NCBI GenBank assembly: GCA_963839725.1
Contig: CAWIWT010000006.1
Coordinates: 38,429 to 102,428, forward strand
DNA: 64,000 nt
Direction: 5' to 3'
Origin: Kumtagia sp963839725
GTDB taxonomy: Bacteria; Pseudomonadota; Alphaproteobacteria; Rhizobiales; Rhizobiaceae
The stretch's first letter is position 1. The number at the start of each line of letters is the position of its first letter. A model generated the notes under the pieces. It was not told the DNA's origin and ran no database searches. It saw only the letters and a list, made by a program, of their open reading frames with translations. This document shows positions 37,022 through 45,944 of this stretch, one piece after another. The position numbers and the translations under genes were made by a program.

Positions 37022-37207
37022 ATGAGCCAGACGATGACGGATGATGAAATGGCCGCGTTCCTCGAATTGCTGGACGGCTGGCCTGCCCGCCATGGCCGCG
37101 AGCCGGTCAACGTCGAATATGACGTGCTGGTCATTCTCGCGAGGGCGGTCGTAGCTGCCGAACGTGTGCTGCGCGGCCTGCCGCGAGAGAGGTCAACCCA
37201 TTGGTGA
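37022..37207 (+). CDS. Prophage small protein, unknown
   Basis: A 61-residue protein (MSQTMTDDEMAAFLELLDGW..) whose ATG directly follows the TAG of the previous gene, which argues for a genuine co-translated phage gene. No domain is recognised. Confidence 0.5.
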   Translation: MSQTMTDDEMAAFLELLDGWPARHGREPVNVEYDVLVILARAVVAAERVLRGLPRERSTHW

Positions 37208-37288
37208 CGCAGAACAGTAGGGCTACTAGGTGCGTTGCCAATCGCGGGCCGACCGTAGTGCTAACCTGCGGTCGGTCCGCACCCTTCG

Positions 37289-37510
37289 ATGGCGCGCGTG
37301 TTCCCCGTTCTCCGCGCCATCATGGGCCGCCCGTCGAAAGCTCTCACGATGGGCGGCCTGCAAAACATCCTGCGTCAAATACAACCGGGGCGGGCACCAC
37401 CAAAATCGTACAACCCGACGGGGGAGGACCGCGAGGGTGTTGGCGAGGGACTATATCATCGGCGGCGGACCCGTTTCAACCTTAACGTGTCCACCGCCAA
37501 ACGAGGTTGA
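37289..37510 (+). CDS. Possible prophage small basic protein
   Basis: A 73-residue frame, MARVFPVLRAIMGRPSKALTM to STAKRG, in good codon-usage agreement with neighbours but without a clear ribosome-binding site or homology that I know. A hairpin (GGGCCGACCG against CGGTCGGTCC, about 37247-37282) lies just upstream. It may be real or chance. Confidence 0.35.
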   Translation: MARVFPVLRAIMGRPSKALTMGGLQNILRQIQPGRAPPKSYNPTGEDREGVGEGLYHRRRTRFNLNVSTAKRG

Positions 37511-37516
37511 TTGAAT

Positions 37517-37885
37517 ATGACCGAAACCAAACCCAAGCGCGGCGGTTGGCGTCCCAACAGTGGCCGCAAGCCCAGCCACAAACCGTTGTCACCGCTCGAA
37601 TATCTGGTTCAAACGTTCAACGACCCTAGCGTCCCGCCCGCACGCCGTGACGCGGCAGCAAGGATTGCCGCGCCGTTCATGCATCCAATCGCCCGACCGG
37701 CGACGGCGAAGCCGCCCGGCATGAAAGAGGCACGCCAACAGAGGGCTGAACTGGCGGCGGCTGAAGGCGATTACGCCACGCCGGACCCGCCGGTCGCCAG
37801 CCGTCCGCAACTGGTCGTGACGGACGCGGAGAAGGCGCACCAGTGGCTGTCAGGCGAGGCGCGGGACAAGACCAATGGCGGCTGA
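37517..37885 (+). CDS. Phage protein with a GRKP basic motif (terminase-small-subunit-like or tail accessory)
   Basis: A 122-residue protein starting MTETKPKRGGWRPNSGRKPS. The N-terminal R-G-G-x-R-P-x-S-G-R-K-P motif is common at the start of phage small terminases and other DNA-packaging proteins. Its place directly before the tape-measure gene would instead suit a tail-assembly protein, so the function is open. The stop overlaps the tape-measure start by 11 bases. A TTG six bases upstream (37511) is an alternative start. Confidence 0.5.
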   Translation: MTETKPKRGGWRPNSGRKPSHKPLSPLEYLVQTFNDPSVPPARRDAAARIAAPFMHPIARPATAKPPGMKEARQQRAELAAAEGDYATPDPPVASRPQLVVTDAEKAHQWLSGEARDKTNGG

Positions 37886-40800
37886 CAATCGCATCATCGT
37901 CTCGGAAATCGTCATCAAGGCCGCTGGCTCGAATGCCGCCGAAGTCGATAAGGTTTGCCCAGATGGCGAAAGCCGCTTCCGATGGCAGCAAGGTCATGGA
38001 GACGGCCAGCACGCAGTCAACCGCCCGCGTAAAAGCAAATCTTGATAGGTTGACGGCATTCTTCGATCCTCTCACCAAGCGAGATTCAAAATCCAGCAGG
38101 ATTTCGAACGGTCCACGTCGGTGATCCATCTGGTGTGCGAAAACCGGATAGTTAGCCATGCCACCAGCGCCATCATGACCCGGCTGACCACCCGCCGCCT
38201 TGAAGAGATCAACAAGCTCCAGACGGCGGCACGAACCGCCGCCAACCAGAACGTTGCTGGCGGCGGCATGAACGCCGGTAGCCTCAACGTGATGTTTCAG
38301 GCGCAAGACATCGCGATGATGGCGGCTTCCGGCCAGAACGTCATGGTGACGGCGCTTCAGCAAGGCACGCAACTGGCTGGCGGGCTTCAGCAAGTGCAGC
38401 AGGCCGGGCAGAGCATGACGCAGACCTTGCTCGGCGGGTTCGCCGCGCTGTTGAACCCGCTCAGTCTGGTCACCACGGCACCGTCGCCTTGCCGCCGCCG
38501 TCATCAAATCGGGTCGGCGTATGTCTGAAATCAGGCGAACAGGCCGAATTGACGCTGGAAGAACAAACCACACTGCTGGACGATTTGAATGAGCGTTACG
38601 GCAAGACGCTGGCGCTGGTCAACGAGATCGCCGAAGCCCGCAAGGCCGAGGCCGCAGCCGCCGATATCAATCGCGGCGTGCTGGAAAGCGAGGTCGAGAA
38701 ACGTCGGCAGTTGATGATGCAGCGCATCGGCGAAATGCGCACGTTGATCCCCGGCTTTGGCGCGATGGGGCCGAACGGTCAGGCCATGGACCCTGCGATG
38801 ATCAGCGCCGCCGGTCAGGCCGTCAGCGAATTCCAGCGACAGGCGGCAGCGGGCGAACTGACCAGCCAGAGCTTCGCCGACGTTTCGGCTGTCATCCTCG
38901 GCCTCTACCAGAACATGCCCGCCGAATTCCTGAAGACGGCGGCGGCGTTGCGGGTCATCGAGACCGCCTATGACAGCCTGACCACCAAGATACGCACCCA
39001 GCGCGATGCTGCCATCATCCTTAACGCTGGCGATTACTACCGCGACTTCCAAGGCGGCACGACCGTCGAGGCGGCACGGGTTGCCGACGCGGCGGAACAG
39101 CGCCGCAGGCGTGACATGCAAAGGGCCACGGAGGACGCGAGGCGCGACTTCTTCCGGCAGTTCGTCCCTTCGCAGCAGACCGGCATCGAAGCGTCTGAAC
39201 GGGCGCGACGGCTGGCCTTCCGTGACCTGCGCGACCCAAGCGCCAGCCATGACACCAGCAAGTTCGCCACCGACGCCGCCAAGGCACTGGAGGACCAGCG
39301 CAAGGAAACCGAACGGTTGCTGGAGACTGAAGCCAAACGGGCCGAAGCCTCCGGTGATCCTCGCGGAAACGGAAGACGAGGCTCAGTTGGCCGAACTCGA
39401 GTTGGCCAGCATGGGCATGGCGGCTGACGAGCGCGAACGGCTGATTGCCGGGATGAAGACGGAACAGGAACTGGCGAAGACCAATGTTGTCCTGACGCAG
39501 GAACAGGCCGACGCCTATCGCGACTATGCCCAGCGGGCGACCGAGGCCAAGATACAAACCGACGCCAACAAGGAAGCGCTGTCCGACCTCAACGACCAGC
39601 AGAAATTCGCTGCCGACCAAGGCATGAAACTGTTCGATGCGTGGATCGAGGGCGGCAAGGAATTGACCGACGTTTTCAAGGATATCGCCAACGCCATCGC
39701 CGACGCCATATTGCAGGCCGTGCTATTCGGACAAGGTCCATTGGCCGGTTTCTTCGGCACCAAGCCAGCCGCTGGCTACGATATTGGCGGTCTGGTCGGC
39801 GGGCTGCTCGGCAACAAGGCCGCAGCCGGACCCGGCGCGGGTGCTGTGACGCCCGCCGCTATACAGGCGGCATCCGGTTCCTTGAGGTTCGTTGGCGGCG
39901 CTGGCGGAACGGGCAATTTCGCCCCGACCGTCAGCGCGGCTGGCGGCGGCTCCGTACAGGCGCAGGCGTGGAACTTCTTCAAGTCGAAAGGCCTGCCGGA
40001 TTTCCAAGTCGCCAGCATACTCGGCCACATGGGAGCGGAAAGCGCCTTCAACCCGGCGGTCGATACCGGCGACAGCGGCAACGCGTGGGGCCTGTTCCAG
40101 TGGGCCGGTCAGCGCCGCAACAACATGGTCAACGCTGTGCCGGACTGGCGCACCAATCCGCAAGGCCAGCTTCAATTCGCTTGGCAGGAAATGCAGGGGC
40201 CGGAAAGCCGGGCCTTCAACGCCCTCCGCAGTTCGACCAGCCTGCGCGGCGGCGTCGGTGGCTTCATGGGCTTCGAACGCCCGCAAGGTTTCTCATGGGG
40301 CTTCTCCGGAACAAGGCCACAACTTCGAAGGCCGGTTGAAGATCGCCGACCAGATGCTCGGCAAGTTCGCGGGCAGCACCGGAATGGCGGCAGAGGCCGC
40401 AGGCAAGGCTACCGGTGGTCTCGGCACGTTCGCCAACGCCTTGACGCAGTTCCCTGCCGCGCCTGCCGCACCGGCTGGCGGCGGTATCGGCATGCGCATC
40501 AGCAGCCTGTTCGGCATGCCGGCGTCGGCACTGTCGCCCGCCGCGTCGGCGGCAATAAGCGGCGGTTACGCTGGCGGTCTGTACGCCATGGGCGCGGCCT
40601 TCCATGGCGGCAATGTCGTACCGTTCGCCAATGGTGGCATCGTCGGGAACCCGACCTTGTTTGCCATGAGCCGGGGAGCGGTTTAATGGGGGAAGCCGGG
40701 CCAGAAGCTGTGCTGCCGTTGAAGCGCGGCACGGACGGCAAGCTCGGTGTCGCCATGGGCGGCAAGACCGGCGTGACGATCAACGTCAGCAACTATTCGA

Positions 40801-40949
40801 GCGCCGACGTGAAGACGCGGGAAAGCCCGGACGGCACCACGTGGGATGTCGTCATGGAGGACAGGCTGGCCACCCGGCTCGCAACCCACGGGACACCCCT
40901 GCACAAGGCCAGCCGCATCGCCAACGAAGGCCGGTTGAAGAGGCGTTAG
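37875..40949 (+). pseudogene. Phage tail tape-measure protein with tail lysozyme domain (about six frameshifts)
   Basis: Reading across frames gives a protein of about 1,020 residues. N-terminus: MAADNRIIVSEIVIKAAGSN. Next: RLEEINKLQTAARTAANQNVAGG and repeated QQ/GG tracts around 38300-38450. Then a helical middle (LTLEEQTTLLDDLNERYGKTLALVNEI). A lysozyme-type domain follows at about 39970-40310 (WNFFKSKGLPDFQVASILGH, AWGLFQWAGQRR, phage tail lysozyme pattern). C-terminus: GLMGEAGPEAVLPLKRGTDG, a signature of tape-measure tails in lambdoid phages and gene transfer agents. Breaks occur near 37950, 38100, 38490, 39355, 40305 and 40676. Confidence 0.75.
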
Positions 40950-40954
40950 CGACC

Positions 40955-41245
40955 GTGTCGATAGGCAACTATGTCCGTGCCCCGCTGGCCTTGTACCAAG
41001 GCGACGACAGCAAGTTGATGACGCGCGCCGACCTTGAGGCCGCAGCCGATTTCATGCTGGCTGGCGCGACAGTTGACAACATGAGCGACCGCGAACTGAT
41101 CAACACCATCACGGTCGCCCAGTACCTGTTCGAAACGCTGCTGGCCGAGTGGCACGGACGCCACGGCATGCGCCTCAACGGCTCGGTGCTCGTTCCGTAT
41201 CAAAGCCTTCATACCGCGCCGCCTGTGGTGACGCGGCGGCAGTAG
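40955..41245 (+). CDS. Prophage protein of unknown function
   Basis: A 96-residue protein with a GTG start at 40955, six bases after the tape-measure stop. The sequence (SIGNYVRAPLALYQGDDSKL..AQYLFETLLAEWHGRHGM) shows no motif that I recognise. Position after the tape measure suggests a minor tail or host-specificity component. Confidence 0.5.
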   Translation: MSIGNYVRAPLALYQGDDSKLMTRADLEAAADFMLAGATVDNMSDRELINTITVAQYLFETLLAEWHGRHGMRLNGSVLVPYQSLHTAPPVVTRRQ

Positions 41246-41438
41246 ACGGCAGGGGCCGCGACCACGGATGGACTGGCGCGGCCCGCCTGCCCGGCAATGA
41301 TATAGGCTAGCGCCCTTGGGCGAAGGCTTGAGCATGACGATCTGGCCTTGCGTAGCGCGGCAAACCGCGCAACTCCGGGGTTTGCAAGCTGTGCCGAAAG
41401 GGCTATGTTATAGACACAGCAACACCCGGCAGGCCCCG

Positions 41439-42065
41439 ATGACGACCCACCCAGACGACGAGACCGACGATGTCGAAGTCCTCCGCGACAATCTCCAGCG
41501 ACTGCGCAAGACGGTCGAGGATTGGCGGCTTGAGGTAACGCATGCCCGCGCGCTGGTCGAGAGCATGAAGGAACAGCTTGTCGAGGAAGGCGAACACTGG
41601 GAGCGCATGAGCGACCTTACCGCTTGGGTTTGGGACAGCACCACTCCGAACCTGTGGCGCGAGAACCAGACGTTGATCGCCGAGCGTGACAAGGCTGTCA
41701 CCGACTTCAACCGGCTCATCCCCGAGTACAACGCCATGCTCCGCGACACGCCACCGAAGGCGCAGGGACGGCCACTCGGCGCGACCGAGGAACAGGCGGC
41801 GCGGGTCAGGCAGTTGCGGACGGAGGGTTGCAGCCTTCGCGGCATCGTGGCGCGGACCGATCTGTCATTGCGGACTGTCCGTACCATCGTCACCGGCCCG
41901 CAGAAGGCCAAGGAAGCGCGTCAGCTTCTGGTCAGGCGTCACCTCAACAAGGAAGCGGCGCGGCGCTACCGGGCGGCAAACAAGCTGCGGGACAGCCTGC
42001 CGAACGCTGGCAAGGCGCTGGAGCGGAAACGGCTCGAACTGATCAGGGAAGCCAAGCGCTTCTGA
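41439..42065 (+). CDS. Coiled-coil and helix-turn-helix protein at the prophage right end
   Basis: A 208-residue protein. Residues 1-100 are strongly helical and charged (VLRDNLQRLRKTVEDWRLEVTHARALVESMKEQL), likely a coiled coil. Residues about 112-155 (GRPLGATEEQAARVRQLRTE then GCSLRGIVARTDLSLRTVRTIV) look like the helix-turn-helix found at the C-terminus of resolvases. A basic tail follows. No recombinase catalytic domain is present. It is probably a DNA-binding phage protein; its role is unknown. The ATG at 41439 gives the best match of charge and codon usage. Confidence 0.55.
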   Translation: MTTHPDDETDDVEVLRDNLQRLRKTVEDWRLEVTHARALVESMKEQLVEEGEHWERMSDLTAWVWDSTTPNLWRENQTLIAERDKAVTDFNRLIPEYNAMLRDTPPKAQGRPLGATEEQAARVRQLRTEGCSLRGIVARTDLSLRTVRTIVTGPQKAKEARQLLVRRHLNKEAARRYRAANKLRDSLPNAGKALERKRLELIREAKRF

Positions 42066-42179
42066 GTGTGATTGCCCGGTCCCGCCAAATCCGCGATTGT
42101 TGCCCGCAATGTTGCCCCAGCCCGCCAACCGCGACGTCACTGACAGATAACCCCTTGGAAACATTGACCTCACGCCAAC

Positions 42180-42326
42180 ACTATCGCCCGGTTGTCCGCC
42201 GGAGGTCGCATAGAACACCGTGCGGTCGAGAATGATGCCGCCGCGGTCGTTAATGGTGAGCACGGTGGCCGCCGCCTCGCACAGATACGCGTCGTCGCGA
42301 AAAAGGGTCTCGGTCTGAAAAGGCAT
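42180..42326 (-). pseudogene. Alanyl-tRNA editing protein, N-terminal fragment
   Basis: From the ATG at 42326 the minus strand reads MPFQTETLFRDDAYLCEAAATV..GGIILDRTVFYATSGGQPGDS, the unmistakable N-terminus of an AlaX/AlaRS editing-domain protein (the GGQPGD loop). After D-S the frame enters unrelated sequence. The gene normally encodes about 240 residues that deacylate Ser- or Gly-tRNA-Ala. The C-terminal piece lies at 36172-36330 on the far side of the prophage. Confidence 0.85.
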
Positions 42327-42337
42327 GGTAACGAAAC

Positions 42338-43372
42338 CTAGGAAACCGGCTCGAATGGCACCGGGATGGCAGTCTGGCTATCCATCCACTCGGGCACGGG
42401 CAATTTCTTGCCGCGCAGGAAGTCCGGATTGAAGAGTTTCGACTGATAGCGCGTGCCAAAGTCGCAGAGGATCGTCACGATTGTATGGCCGGGGCCGAGG
42501 TCGCGCGCGAGACGGATTGCACCGGCAATATTGATGCCGGTCGAGCCGCCGACGCATAGTCCTTCCTCCTGCAACAGGTCGAAGATGATCGGCAGCGCTT
42601 CCTCGTCCGGTATCTGGTAGGAGAAATCAGGCGTAAACCCTTCAAGATTGGCGGTTATGCGCCCCTGCCCGATACCCTCGGTGATCGAACTGCCCTCGGC
42701 CTTCAATTCACCGGCTGTGTAATAGCTGTAAAGCGCGGCACCCAGTGGGTCGGCGAGTGCGATCTTGACGTTCTTGCGCTTATCCTTGAGGCCCACGGCG
42801 ACGCCTGCCAGGGTGCCGCCGGTGCCGACCGCCGACACGAATCCGTCGACCTTGCCATCCGTCTGGCGCCATATTTCCTGGGCCGTCGTTGCAATATGCC
42901 CATCACGGTTTGCGACGTTGTCGAACTGGTTCGCCCAGATCGCACCGTTCGGCTCGGTTCTTGCCATCTGCTCCGCAAGTCGGCCTGAGACCTTCACGTA
43001 GTTGTTCGGGTTCCTGTAAGGCACAGCCGGCACTTCGATGAGTTCCGCGCCAAGCAGCTTAATCGCATCCTTCTTTTCCTGGCTCTGGGTATCCGGAATG
43101 ACGATCACGGTGCGGTACCCCAGCGCCTTGGCAACCACGGTGAGGCCGATGCCGGTATTGCCGGCTGTTCCTTCGACGATCACGCCGCCCGGTTTGAGCA
43201 GGCCGCGCTTCTCGGCGTCGCGGATGATGAAGAGGCCGGCGCGATCCTTCACCGACTGCCCGGGGTTCATGAACTCCGCCTTGCCGAGGATTTCACAGCC
43301 TGTCTCTTGGGAGGCGCGCCGCAGCCTGATCAGCGGCGTGTTCCCGATCGCATCGATGACCGAACCAAACAT
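42338..43372 (-). CDS. Cysteine synthase A (PLP-dependent O-acetylserine sulfhydrylase family)
   Basis: A 344-residue fold-type II PLP enzyme. SVIDAIGNTPLIRLRRAS opens the protein; the PLP lysine is in MNPGQSVKDRAGL (about residue 44); GTAGNTGIGL binds the substrate carboxylate and SAVGTGGTLAGVAVGL the phosphate of PLP. The C-terminal extension is longer than in CysK of E. coli, as in the rhizobial 340-350 residue subgroup. The ATG at 43372 is the homologous start; the in-frame region up to 43528 is non-homologous. alaX begins 12 bases after its start-distal end and sseA lies beyond the prophage. Confidence 0.88.
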   Translation of the reverse strand: MFGSVIDAIGNTPLIRLRRASQETGCEILGKAEFMNPGQSVKDRAGLFIIRDAEKRGLLKPGGVIVEGTAGNTGIGLTVVAKALGYRTVIVIPDTQSQEKKDAIKLLGAELIEVPAVPYRNPNNYVKVSGRLAEQMARTEPNGAIWANQFDNVANRDGHIATTAQEIWRQTDGKVDGFVSAVGTGGTLAGVAVGLKDKRKNVKIALADPLGAALYSYYTAGELKAEGSSITEGIGQGRITANLEGFTPDFSYQIPDEEALPIIFDLLQEEGLCVGGSTGINIAGAIRLARDLGPGHTIVTILCDFGTRYQSKLFNPDFLRGKKLPVPEWMDSQTAIPVPFEPVS

Positions 43373-43527
43373 GAGACGTTTCCCGCGGGCGCGATTGAAC
43401 TGGGCGGCCACGACAGAGGCCGAGCGTGACCCGTCTTCCTGCCAGAGACAGCCACGACATTCAACAGATGCACCTGCGGTGGAAAACTCTGGTCCATGCG
43501 AATTTTGACGCCTCTGGATGACAGGCA

Positions 43528-43633
43528 CTACCGCATCGGCCCGAAAATCGGAATCGATTTTCGGAAAGCACGATGCGCAGTTTCTAAGAGATAAAGCGTC
43601 CTATGCGCGTCCGAAAGGACGCGCGGCGCTGTA
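43528..43633. repeat. 106-bp palindromic repeat, copy 1
   Basis: Contains CCGAAAATCG-GAAT-CGATTTTCGG (43541-43564) inside an outer GCATCG/CGATGC pair, then GCGCGTCC-GAAA-GGACGCGC (about 43606-43625). A second copy in the same orientation is at 44476-44580. It is a RIME-like rhizobial intergenic repeat. Confidence 0.85.
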
Positions 43634-43733
43634 GACTGATCGCGAAACTGCTTCGGATTGATCCATTTCACACCATGCGGCGTAGAGAAGCGAACTGGCC
43701 GCCACATTGGTTGCCCTCCCTGTATGTGAGCTG

Positions 43734-44378
43734 ATGACTTCCGAAACTCTCGATAGCCTTGACGTCCTTTTGGCACGCTATGTCGCGGGTGGCCTGCCGG
43801 CGCCGGCGCGCGTCCTTGTCGAAAGCCACCTAGCGATCAAACCGTCCAGCAGGATCTTCACGTCCGGATTGGAAACGCTTGCGGGTGACGCGCTCGCCGG
43901 CGCCCGTCCTACCGACCTGGACAGCATGCAGGACCGGCTGGATGCGATATTCGCCAGCGAGCCACCGCAAACGGCCACACCTGAACGCCCGGCCTTAGGT
44001 CTGTTTCCAAAGCCCTTGCGCGATTTCCTCGGCTTCGACTTCGACGACGTGCCGTGGCGCAAGAAGCTGCCGGGCTTCAAGGAATACGACCTCGGCGAGA
44101 TCGACGGCTGTCAAACGAACCTGTTCTGGCTGCGCCCTGGCAGACCGATCCCCGAACATACGCATGAGGGCTCGGAGCTGTTCCTCGTGCTCGACGGCGC
44201 CTTCAACGACGGCATCGGCCGCTACGCGCGCGGCGACATCTCCATCGCCGACAAATCGGTCGACCACCGCCCTGTCGCGGAGACCGAACGCCCCTGCATC
44301 GGCTTTTCCGTCACCGACGGCCCGCTGCGCCTTACCGGCCCGCTGCACCGAAGGTTGAGCGATATTATTGGGTTGTAG
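43734..44378 (+). CDS. ChrR-like anti-sigma / cupin protein lacking the N-terminal zinc cysteines
   Basis: A 214-residue protein with the two-part ChrR plan. The N-terminal helical domain (LLARYVAGGLPAPARVLVESHLAIKPSSRIF) aligns with the sigma-binding domain of ChrR, but the H-x3-C-x2-C zinc motif has Lys and Ser in place of the cysteines. The C-terminal cupin (PIPEHTHEGSELFLVLDGAFNDGIGRYARGDISIAD..H) keeps the H-x-H-x4-E ligands. No ECF sigma gene is adjacent in this window, although ChrR normally pairs with one. Two direct repeats flank the gene. Start at 43734 by homology. Confidence 0.78.
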   Translation: MTSETLDSLDVLLARYVAGGLPAPARVLVESHLAIKPSSRIFTSGLETLAGDALAGARPTDLDSMQDRLDAIFASEPPQTATPERPALGLFPKPLRDFLGFDFDDVPWRKKLPGFKEYDLGEIDGCQTNLFWLRPGRPIPEHTHEGSELFLVLDGAFNDGIGRYARGDISIADKSVDHRPVAETERPCIGFSVTDGPLRLTGPLHRRLSDIIGL

Positions 44379-44475
44379 CCAATACAGGAACCGCACACCG
44401 GCATTGTCGGACGGTGCGGCGGCCGGAGCATTTGCTACGGCCGCCGCTATCGCATTCGATAGTCAGATGCTTCAG

Positions 44476-44580
44476 CTACCGCATCGGCCCGAAAATCGGA
44501 ATCGATTTTCGGAAAGCACGATGCGTAGTGTCAAGAGATCCAGCGTCCTTTGCGCGTCGGAAAGGACGCGCGGCGCTGTA
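44476..44580. repeat. 105-bp palindromic repeat, copy 2
   Basis: Direct copy of 43528-43633 with about nine differences, mostly outside the two stem-loops. It lies between the ChrR-like gene and the end of the DEAD-box helicase gene. Confidence 0.85.
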
Positions 44581-44600
44581 AGTCGAACCGTCATCCGACC

Positions 44601-45944
44601 TTATGCAGCGCGTGGCGTGTTTCCACGGCCGCGGAATGACCGCTTCTTGGCGCTAAAGCGCTTTTCCCCACTCGGACGCGGCTTAGCGGCACCAGGGCGC
44701 CGCGAACGGCTAAAGTCGCGGGTGCGCGATGCATTGTCCTTGGCCTCGGTCGCATGCGGCTGCTGAGAACGGTCCGCCTGCGGATCGGGTTCGCTAAGAT
44801 GATCGGCGGCAACCGGTAGCTTCATGCGAATAACGCGCTCGACGGCGCGAAGCTTGGCGCCTTCATTTGGATCGCAAAGCGTGATGGCGATGCCGTCGGC
44901 GCCGTTGCGGCCGGTGCGTCCAATGCGGTGCACATAGCTCTCCGCCTCGTCCGGCAGGTCGAAATTGACGACATGCGAGATGCCGGGCACGTCAATGCCG
45001 CGCGCTGCAATATCTGTCGCGACCAGAATGCGCACCGAGCCGTCGCGGAAGCCGTTGAGCGCCTTCTGACGGGCATTCTGCGACTTGTTGCCGTGAATGA
45101 CGGCAGCATTGAAACCATCGCGCTCGAGGTCGCGGGTTACACGGTCCGCGCCATGCTTGGTGCGCGTGAAGATCATCACTGAACTCATGGCCGGATCGGC
45201 CAGCATCGCGGAAAGCACCTTGCGCTTCTGCTTGAGACGGGCAAGCACGACGCTCTGGTGGATTTCAGCGGCGGTCGTGCCTTGCGGCGCGACCTCGACA
45301 TGCACCGGATCCTTCAGGATACCGCGCGCAAGCTGCTCGATCTCCGCCGGCATGGTTGCCGAAAACAACGCGGTCTGACGCGTCGGGTGAGTCGCGTTTG
45401 CGATCCGCTTCACGTCGTGAATGAAACCCATGTCAAGCATCCGGTCGGCCTCGTCGAGCACCAGCCAGCGGGTTTCATTCAGCTTCACATCGCCCTCGCG
45501 AACGAGATCGGTCAAGCGGCCGGGGGTAGCGACTAGGATATCGACGCCCGGCGCCATGCGCTTGACCTGGCTGCCGCGCGACACACCACCAAGCACGAGC
45601 GCGGTCGCGATATGCATGCCTCTTGCCAACACGCTGATGGTTTCCTCGATCTGCACCGCGAGTTCACGTGTCGGTGCCAAAATCAGGGCACGCGCCGTAC
45701 GCGGCAGGCGCTTGCTACCAAGCGCTGCGATCTTCGACAGAATCGGCAGGCTGAACGCCGCCGTCTTGCCGGAGCCGGTCTGAGCGACGCCAAGAATGTC
45801 ACGGCCTTCGAGTTGAGCCGGAATGGCCTTCAGCTGGATCGGCTTCGGCATGTCGAAGCCGGCGGCTTCGGTGGCCTTGAGCAACTGTCCAGTTATACCA
45901 AGGGATGCGAACCCATCGAGGGTCGCAGTAAATTGAGTAGTCAA
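44601..45944 (-). CDS. DEAD/DEAH-box RNA helicase
   Basis: A 447-residue helicase. All motifs are present: Q motif (IQLKAIPAQLEGRD), Walker A AQTGSGKT, PTRELA, GG, TPGRL, DEAD, SAT, and the RecA2 motifs HGNKSQNARQKAL, ATDIAARGIDV and HRIGRTGR. The C-terminal tail is basic and disordered (SRSRRPGAAKPRPSGEKRFSAKKRSFRGRG), typical of RhlE-like proteins in ribosome assembly or cold response. A TTG at 45944 preceded by AAGAAG is the best start (MTTQFTATLDGFASLG); the frame is open to 46247 but without homology. Confidence 0.9.
   Translation of the reverse strand: MTTQFTATLDGFASLGITGQLLKATEAAGFDMPKPIQLKAIPAQLEGRDILGVAQTGSGKTAAFSLPILSKIAALGSKRLPRTARALILAPTRELAVQIEETISVLARGMHIATALVLGGVSRGSQVKRMAPGVDILVATPGRLTDLVREGDVKLNETRWLVLDEADRMLDMGFIHDVKRIANATHPTRQTALFSATMPAEIEQLARGILKDPVHVEVAPQGTTAAEIHQSVVLARLKQKRKVLSAMLADPAMSSVMIFTRTKHGADRVTRDLERDGFNAAVIHGNKSQNARQKALNGFRDGSVRILVATDIAARGIDVPGISHVVNFDLPDEAESYVHRIGRTGRNGADGIAITLCDPNEGAKLRAVERVIRMKLPVAADHLSEPDPQADRSQQPHATEAKDNASRTRDFSRSRRPGAAKPRPSGEKRFSAKKRSFRGRGNTPRAA

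Larger units (their letters stand above)
36335..42180 (+). mobile_element. Prophage remnant inserted in alaX
   Basis: This is a 5.8-kb block of phage genes, all on the + strand, lying between the two ends of a minus-strand alaX gene. It starts inside a major capsid gene and contains head/tail small proteins, a large tape-measure protein with a lysozyme domain and two downstream unknown genes. Integrase, terminase large subunit, portal, tail fibre and lysis genes are absent. The left boundary removes both the front of the phage and the centre of alaX, so it is a deletion junction rather than an attachment site; the right boundary near 42180 may be an original one. Confidence 0.75.

Noticed and set aside
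36335..42180. Functional gene transfer agent or intact prophage
   Set aside because: Terminase, portal, most of the capsid, integrase and lysis genes are missing and the tape-measure frame is broken.
43528..43776. Minus-strand frame across the first 106-bp repeat
   Set aside because: It consists mainly of the intergenic repeat and the upstream region of the ChrR-like gene.
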